Source of the DNA: Nitrosomonas ureae
Lineage (GTDB): Bacteria > Pseudomonadota > Gammaproteobacteria > Burkholderiales > Nitrosomonadaceae
Reading direction: 5' to 3'
DNA length: 64,000 nucleotides
NCBI RefSeq assembly: GCF_001455205.1
Contig: NZ_CP013341.1
Coordinates: 434,001 to 498,000, forward strand
This document shows, piece by piece, positions 60,466 through 64,000 of the stretch. The notes beneath the pieces are model-generated. The model searched no databases and was not told the origin of the DNA. It worked only from the letters and a program-made list of their open reading frames with translations. The translations under genes and the position numbers were made by a program. Positions within the stretch are counted from its first letter, which is position 1. Every line of letters begins with the position of its first letter.

Positions 60466-61737
60466 ATGCATTTTACTTCTTCTCAGCTGGACGCAGCGAT
60501 TGTTGCCCTACGTACTATACTTCCTCTGGAGTATCCGGCCGATGCAATCTTGCGGCGTTTCTTTCGGGATAATCCAATGCTAGGAGCTCAGGATCGCGCA
60601 TTCATTGCAGAAGCAGTTTTTGATATTTTGCGGCACCGTTTTTTTCTTGAAAGTCTGGTAAAAATTGTAACGCCACGCGCATTGATATTAGCGTATCTGG
60701 TTAAGCTTCAAGGAATGAATTTACGCGAGTTAGCATCGCTGATCAGCGAAGTGGAGACTAAATGGCTGTCAGAGATTAAAGCTATCAAACCGGATATATT
60801 TCCCTTGGCGACTCAGGCCGAATTTCCCGCATGGCTGGTAGAGAAACTACAACATTTCATGCCCGACACGGATATTCTTGATTTGGGGCTCTCGCTACAA
60901 AAATCCGCGCCACTTGATCTCCGGGTCAATACCATCCTCGCCAAACGCGGTGAGGTGCTGGAAACGCTCAAGCAGGAAGGCATTAATGCCGAGGCGACAC
61001 CTTACTCCCCTTGTGGCATCAGACTTGTCGGGAAACCTGCGATTAATCGCCATGCACTTTTCTTATCGGGAAAAATAGAAGTGCAAGATGAAGGAAGCCA
61101 ATTACTGGGCTATTTGCTGGCACCCAAGCGCGGCGAAATGGTTGTCGACTTTTGCGCCGGTGCGGGCGGTAAATCATTACTGCTGGGCGCTTTAATGAAT
61201 TCAAAAGGGCGTATTTATGCTTTTGATGTCTCCGAAAAAAGATTGAACAACTTGAAACCGCGCTTCAAACGTTCAGGCTTATCCAATCTGCATATACAAC
61301 GAATCACAAATGAGAATGATATCAAGGTCAAACGACTGGCTGGAAAAATTGATCGTGTATTGATAGACGCTCCTTGCAGCGGTCTCGGGACACTGCGCCG
61401 CAATCCCGATTTAAAATGGCGCCAATCACCCCACAGTATTGATGAACTCAAAACCAAGCAGGCTGCCATTCTTTCTGCAGCCGCCAGTTTGCTAAAACCG
61501 GGCGGGCGGTTGGTGTATGCAACATGCAGCTTTTTACCGGAAGAAAACCAAACTGTCATTAACGAATTTCTGGCCGCGCATCCCCAGTTTAACCTGTTGA
61601 ATTGCGCTGAGCTGCTGTCTCAGCAAAAAATACTGCTGGATACCGGTGAATTTTTGCAGTTATTTCCTAAACTACATCAAACGGATGGTTTCTTCGCCGC
61701 CGCTTTAACGAGAAATGATTCGGCAAAACCAGAATAA
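60466..61737 (+). CDS. RsmB/NOP family rRNA (cytosine-C5) methyltransferase
   Basis: SAM-dependent m5C methyltransferase of 423 residues. An N-terminal RNA-binding NusB-like part (~1-140) is followed by the catalytic domain: VVDFCAGAGGKSLLLGALM (motif I), VLIDAPCSGLGTLRRNPDLK with the PC cysteine, and LVYATCSFLPEENQTVI with the TC catalytic cysteine. It resembles RsmB more than RsmF, though the NusB part is short. Convergent with the RND transporter with a 7-base gap and no clear terminator. Confidence 0.9.
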   Translation: MHFTSSQLDAAIVALRTILPLEYPADAILRRFFRDNPMLGAQDRAFIAEAVFDILRHRFFLESLVKIVTPRALILAYLVKLQGMNLRELASLISEVETKWLSEIKAIKPDIFPLATQAEFPAWLVEKLQHFMPDTDILDLGLSLQKSAPLDLRVNTILAKRGEVLETLKQEGINAEATPYSPCGIRLVGKPAINRHALFLSGKIEVQDEGSQLLGYLLAPKRGEMVVDFCAGAGGKSLLLGALMNSKGRIYAFDVSEKRLNNLKPRFKRSGLSNLHIQRITNENDIKVKRLAGKIDRVLIDAPCSGLGTLRRNPDLKWRQSPHSIDELKTKQAAILSAAASLLKPGGRLVYATCSFLPEENQTVINEFLAAHPQFNLLNCAELLSQQKILLDTGEFLQLFPKLHQTDGFFAAALTRNDSAKPE

Positions 61738-61744
61738 AGAAGAT

Positions 61745-64000
61745 TTAAGCACTGATCTCTTTCTTGCCGCTTGCTGATTGCAGCAATACCGGCAAAATAA
61801 TCAGAACACAGACCAAAGTCAACAGCAGTCCTATAGTTAACAGCTGCCCCATGCTGGATGTACCCTGATGAATGGAGAATATAAGACTGCCAAATCCTAC
61901 AAGAGTTGTCAGCGCGCTGTAGAAAATGGCACGTGCCGTGCTGGTATGTAGCAGATTTTCATAATCCGCACCAGCACTCCGGCTTCTATATACCATATGC
62001 AAGCTACTATCGATCCCAATTCCCAACAATAACGGCAACGCGATAATATTGGCAAAATTAAACGACAGATCCATCACTACTGTACTGGCTCCGGTTAACA
62101 ATATTGCGATTAATAGCGGAATTAGCACCATAAAAGTAGCAGTAGCGCTTCGAAGCATAATCCAGATCGTTAATATGACACCAATCAGTGCGAGCGAGAA
62201 CGCATGAAAAAATGCATCGACTACCGCCTCTCCTGCTTCCAAACTAATAACAGGAACGCCCGTGGCATTAGGGGTAATTTCTTGCACAGCACGAACAAAC
62301 CGGCGCAAGGCATCATTGTCATTAATATTTTCTGATGGATAAACTGCAATACGATACACATTATCCTTACCATACCAAAGATCAGTCACTGACGCCGGTA
62401 ACGCTTCTTGCGAAAATGGCTGCGCCTCCAAGGCCAACTGCAGACGTTCGATAGCGCCCGGTAACAAGCTAAGCAAATCATTATTAACTGCAAGCAATAA
62501 TTGTTGTTTTGCTTCGCCATTTTCCAATGCGGGCTTGCCCAGCTGCATGAGCAAATTCGCAATCGATTCCTGTAATGCACGAGCAGAAACTGCGGCGGCA
62601 TGTTCCGGTTGCTCAACAACGAATTGACTTAATGCGATTCTTAACTGATCCAGCGCCATTCTCTGCTGCGCAACTGTATGCGGATTCGGAATCAGAAATG
62701 CCGTGGGAGAATAAGAAATGGGTCCCAGAATCATTGCCATCTCTTCGATCAAAAGGCCCTTCTCTTCCTGTTCCTCAGGCACCATATCCAATATACTGAC
62801 AACTCTTTTAACTTCGGGCAGGGTGCTTAACTGCTTTACTATTTGCCCTATTTCCTGAAAATCATCGACCAATATATTGATATGCCAAGGTGAATCTTCG
62901 GTACCTCTCAACAACTCCTGAAAAGTTTTGACTGATTCTGCACTCGGATTATTCAAATTCAATAAATTGTAATCAAACTTGATATGTGGCAAGGCAAAAA
63001 TAGACGCCAGTATAGCGACGCTGGTCACGCTGTACACGAGCTTGCGTGAACGCCCTGGCAGGTCCAGTATTTTATCGACCAATCGAACCGAAGAGGATGA
63101 TTTCCTGATCTGAATCGGAAAAAGCTTTTGTAAGGCGGGTATCATTGTGATCGTGATCAGAAAACTTATGAGCATACCCGTTCCCGAGATTAAACCCAGC
63201 TCTGCAACACCTCGATAAGTCGTTGGCATAAAAGCATAAAAACCGATCGCAGTAGTCAATGCACAGATGAGCAGCGATTGTCCCATATCGCCGCCTGTTT
63301 TATATACCGCTTCTGGAACAGTGGTCTGATCAGTCCTTCTAATTTCTTCAAGCCGAAGCAGAAAATGAACCGCAAAATCAACACCCAGCCCTATATATAA
63401 TACCGCGAATGCAATAGAGATCAGGTTTAAATAGCCGACGGCAAGGGTTGCAAAAGCGGCTGTCAACAACAAACCAAGCAATAAACTCACTATGATTGTA
63501 AAGATTGCACCTACAGAACGAAATGCAATCAGCAGTACCGCAGCAACCATGATCAGTGCCAGCAACCCGGCGTCTTGAGTTCCGTGCATTGCACTATTAA
63601 GTTCATCATGAGCCAGTGCCACCTCTCCTGTAATACGCAATTTTTCAGTTGCATTTGGAGCAAACCCCATCTTCTGCGCTGTAGTACGAATTGCGTCAAT
63701 AGGTCCTTCAGCAGCAAATATTTGGGAATAATCAAGCTTGGGCTTTACGATAATCAATTCCTGATAGGTATCTTTTTGTGCTTCCCCACCTAATAGCGCC
63801 TGCCATGATAGCGCCCGGGATTTGCCAGTGAACCGGGCATCCAGCGTTGCGCTGATACCACTGAGCACTGGCTCCAGTTCCAATTCTCGCCCCTTGCGTA
63901 ATTCCTCAACTGCATCTGTCAAAACCGAAGAAAATGTGGATAGAGTGGGACTCTCAGCCAAACGTGCGATCAGTGGCTGCGCCGCAGCCAAATAATCAGT
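61745..64000 (-). CDS. hpnN: HpnN-like hopanoid RND transporter, N-terminal end outside window
   Basis: MMPL/RND exporter; about 751 C-terminal residues are present and the frame is open to the window edge. Two blocks of membrane spans (about residues 165-300 and 610-745 of the visible part) flank periplasmic regions, with VLYIGLGVDFAVHFLLRLEE and LLGIGIDSSLHMVYRSRSAG as paired RND motif D-like segments. HpnN moves hopanoids to the outer membrane. The MMPL class is broad, so the hopanoid role rests on resemblance and on the HpnO-like gene 6 kb away. Confidence 0.8.
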   Translation of the reverse strand, partial: TDYLAAAQPLIARLAESPTLSTFSSVLTDAVEELRKGRELELEPVLSGISATLDARFTGKSRALSWQALLGGEAQKDTYQELIIVKPKLDYSQIFAAEGPIDAIRTTAQKMGFAPNATEKLRITGEVALAHDELNSAMHGTQDAGLLALIMVAAVLLIAFRSVGAIFTIIVSLLLGLLLTAAFATLAVGYLNLISIAFAVLYIGLGVDFAVHFLLRLEEIRRTDQTTVPEAVYKTGGDMGQSLLICALTTAIGFYAFMPTTYRGVAELGLISGTGMLISFLITITMIPALQKLFPIQIRKSSSSVRLVDKILDLPGRSRKLVYSVTSVAILASIFALPHIKFDYNLLNLNNPSAESVKTFQELLRGTEDSPWHINILVDDFQEIGQIVKQLSTLPEVKRVVSILDMVPEEQEEKGLLIEEMAMILGPISYSPTAFLIPNPHTVAQQRMALDQLRIALSQFVVEQPEHAAAVSARALQESIANLLMQLGKPALENGEAKQQLLLAVNNDLLSLLPGAIERLQLALEAQPFSQEALPASVTDLWYGKDNVYRIAVYPSENINDNDALRRFVRAVQEITPNATGVPVISLEAGEAVVDAFFHAFSLALIGVILTIWIMLRSATATFMVLIPLLIAILLTGASTVVMDLSFNFANIIALPLLLGIGIDSSLHMVYRSRSAGADYENLLHTSTARAIFYSALTTLVGFGSLIFSIHQGTSSMGQLLTIGLLLTLVCVLIILPVLLQSASGKKEISA

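Overview
The window is a 64 kb piece of a bacterial chromosome. It most resembles a betaproteobacterium of the ammonia-oxidising Nitrosomonas group. This is inferred from gene content and order: an rpsP-rimM-trmD-rplS operon, a yqgE-ruvX-pyrR-pyrB-pyrC' operon with a non-catalytic dihydroorotase, metXW, a permease-less PTS (EIIA-HPr-EI), Coq7, purM-purN facing perM-hda, hopanoid-associated genes, and a Tat-exported multicopper oxidase with an SCO1 protein. No rRNA, tRNA, amo or hao gene lies in the window, so the assignment is not proven. I saw no rRNA, tRNA, CRISPR array, intact insertion sequence or prophage.

Layout. 1-9.7 kb: the end of ispF, thpR, tsaB, rimI and a family 4 uracil-DNA glycosylase; lplT and alr; a parvulin-type foldase with yciI and yciB; a rubredoxin-reductase-like flavoprotein; and mlaA. 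9.9-20.2 kb: oligopeptidase A, the pyrimidine operon, coq7, glcF and the rpsP-rplS translation operon. 20.3-21.7 kb: small stress-like genes (ArsC family, IalB family, DUF2024).

21.8-32.9 kb is an accessory surface-polysaccharide island. A leftward block holds two methyltransferases, an O-antigen ligase-like protein, a family 2 glycosyltransferase, an FkbM methyltransferase interrupted by one in-frame stop, and a GT-B-like protein. A rightward, translationally coupled six-gene operon encodes a KdsB-like cytidylyltransferase, an HpcH/HpaI aldolase, a 2-hydroxyacid dehydrogenase, a sugar epimerase, a HAD phosphatase and 6-phosphogluconolactonase. The rightward operon is visibly richer in G+C and reads like a dedicated route to a CMP-activated acidic sugar or keto-acid that I do not recognise. 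33.2-34.6 kb is a second G+C-rich insert: an HNH nuclease, an unknown protein and a minimal nucleotidyltransferase, possibly a defence-type cassette. Just beyond it is an unannotated 42-residue single-span membrane protein with a perfect FNR/ANR box upstream.

35.6-44.5 kb: sulfotransferase, thioesterase, DUF455 ferritin-like protein, a pRiA4b ORF-3 family protein, metW-metX, ptsI-ptsH-EIIA and a soluble HAMP-GAF-GGDEF diguanylate cyclase. 44.6-50 kb: a copper-linked export operon (multicopper oxidase, SCO1, large secreted protein) and an orphan NarL-type regulator. 50.3-64 kb: lysS; a HAD phosphatase, hda and perM; a class III aminotransferase (HpnO-like); an exported aspartoacylase-like enzyme; purM-purN; a DUF3108 protein; an RsmB-type rRNA methyltransferase; and an HpnN-like RND transporter cut by the window end.

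Calls rest on reading translated sequence and motifs by eye; no database search was run. Starts were moved from the longest open frame where a ribosome binding site, stop/start overlap or family N-terminus argued for it.
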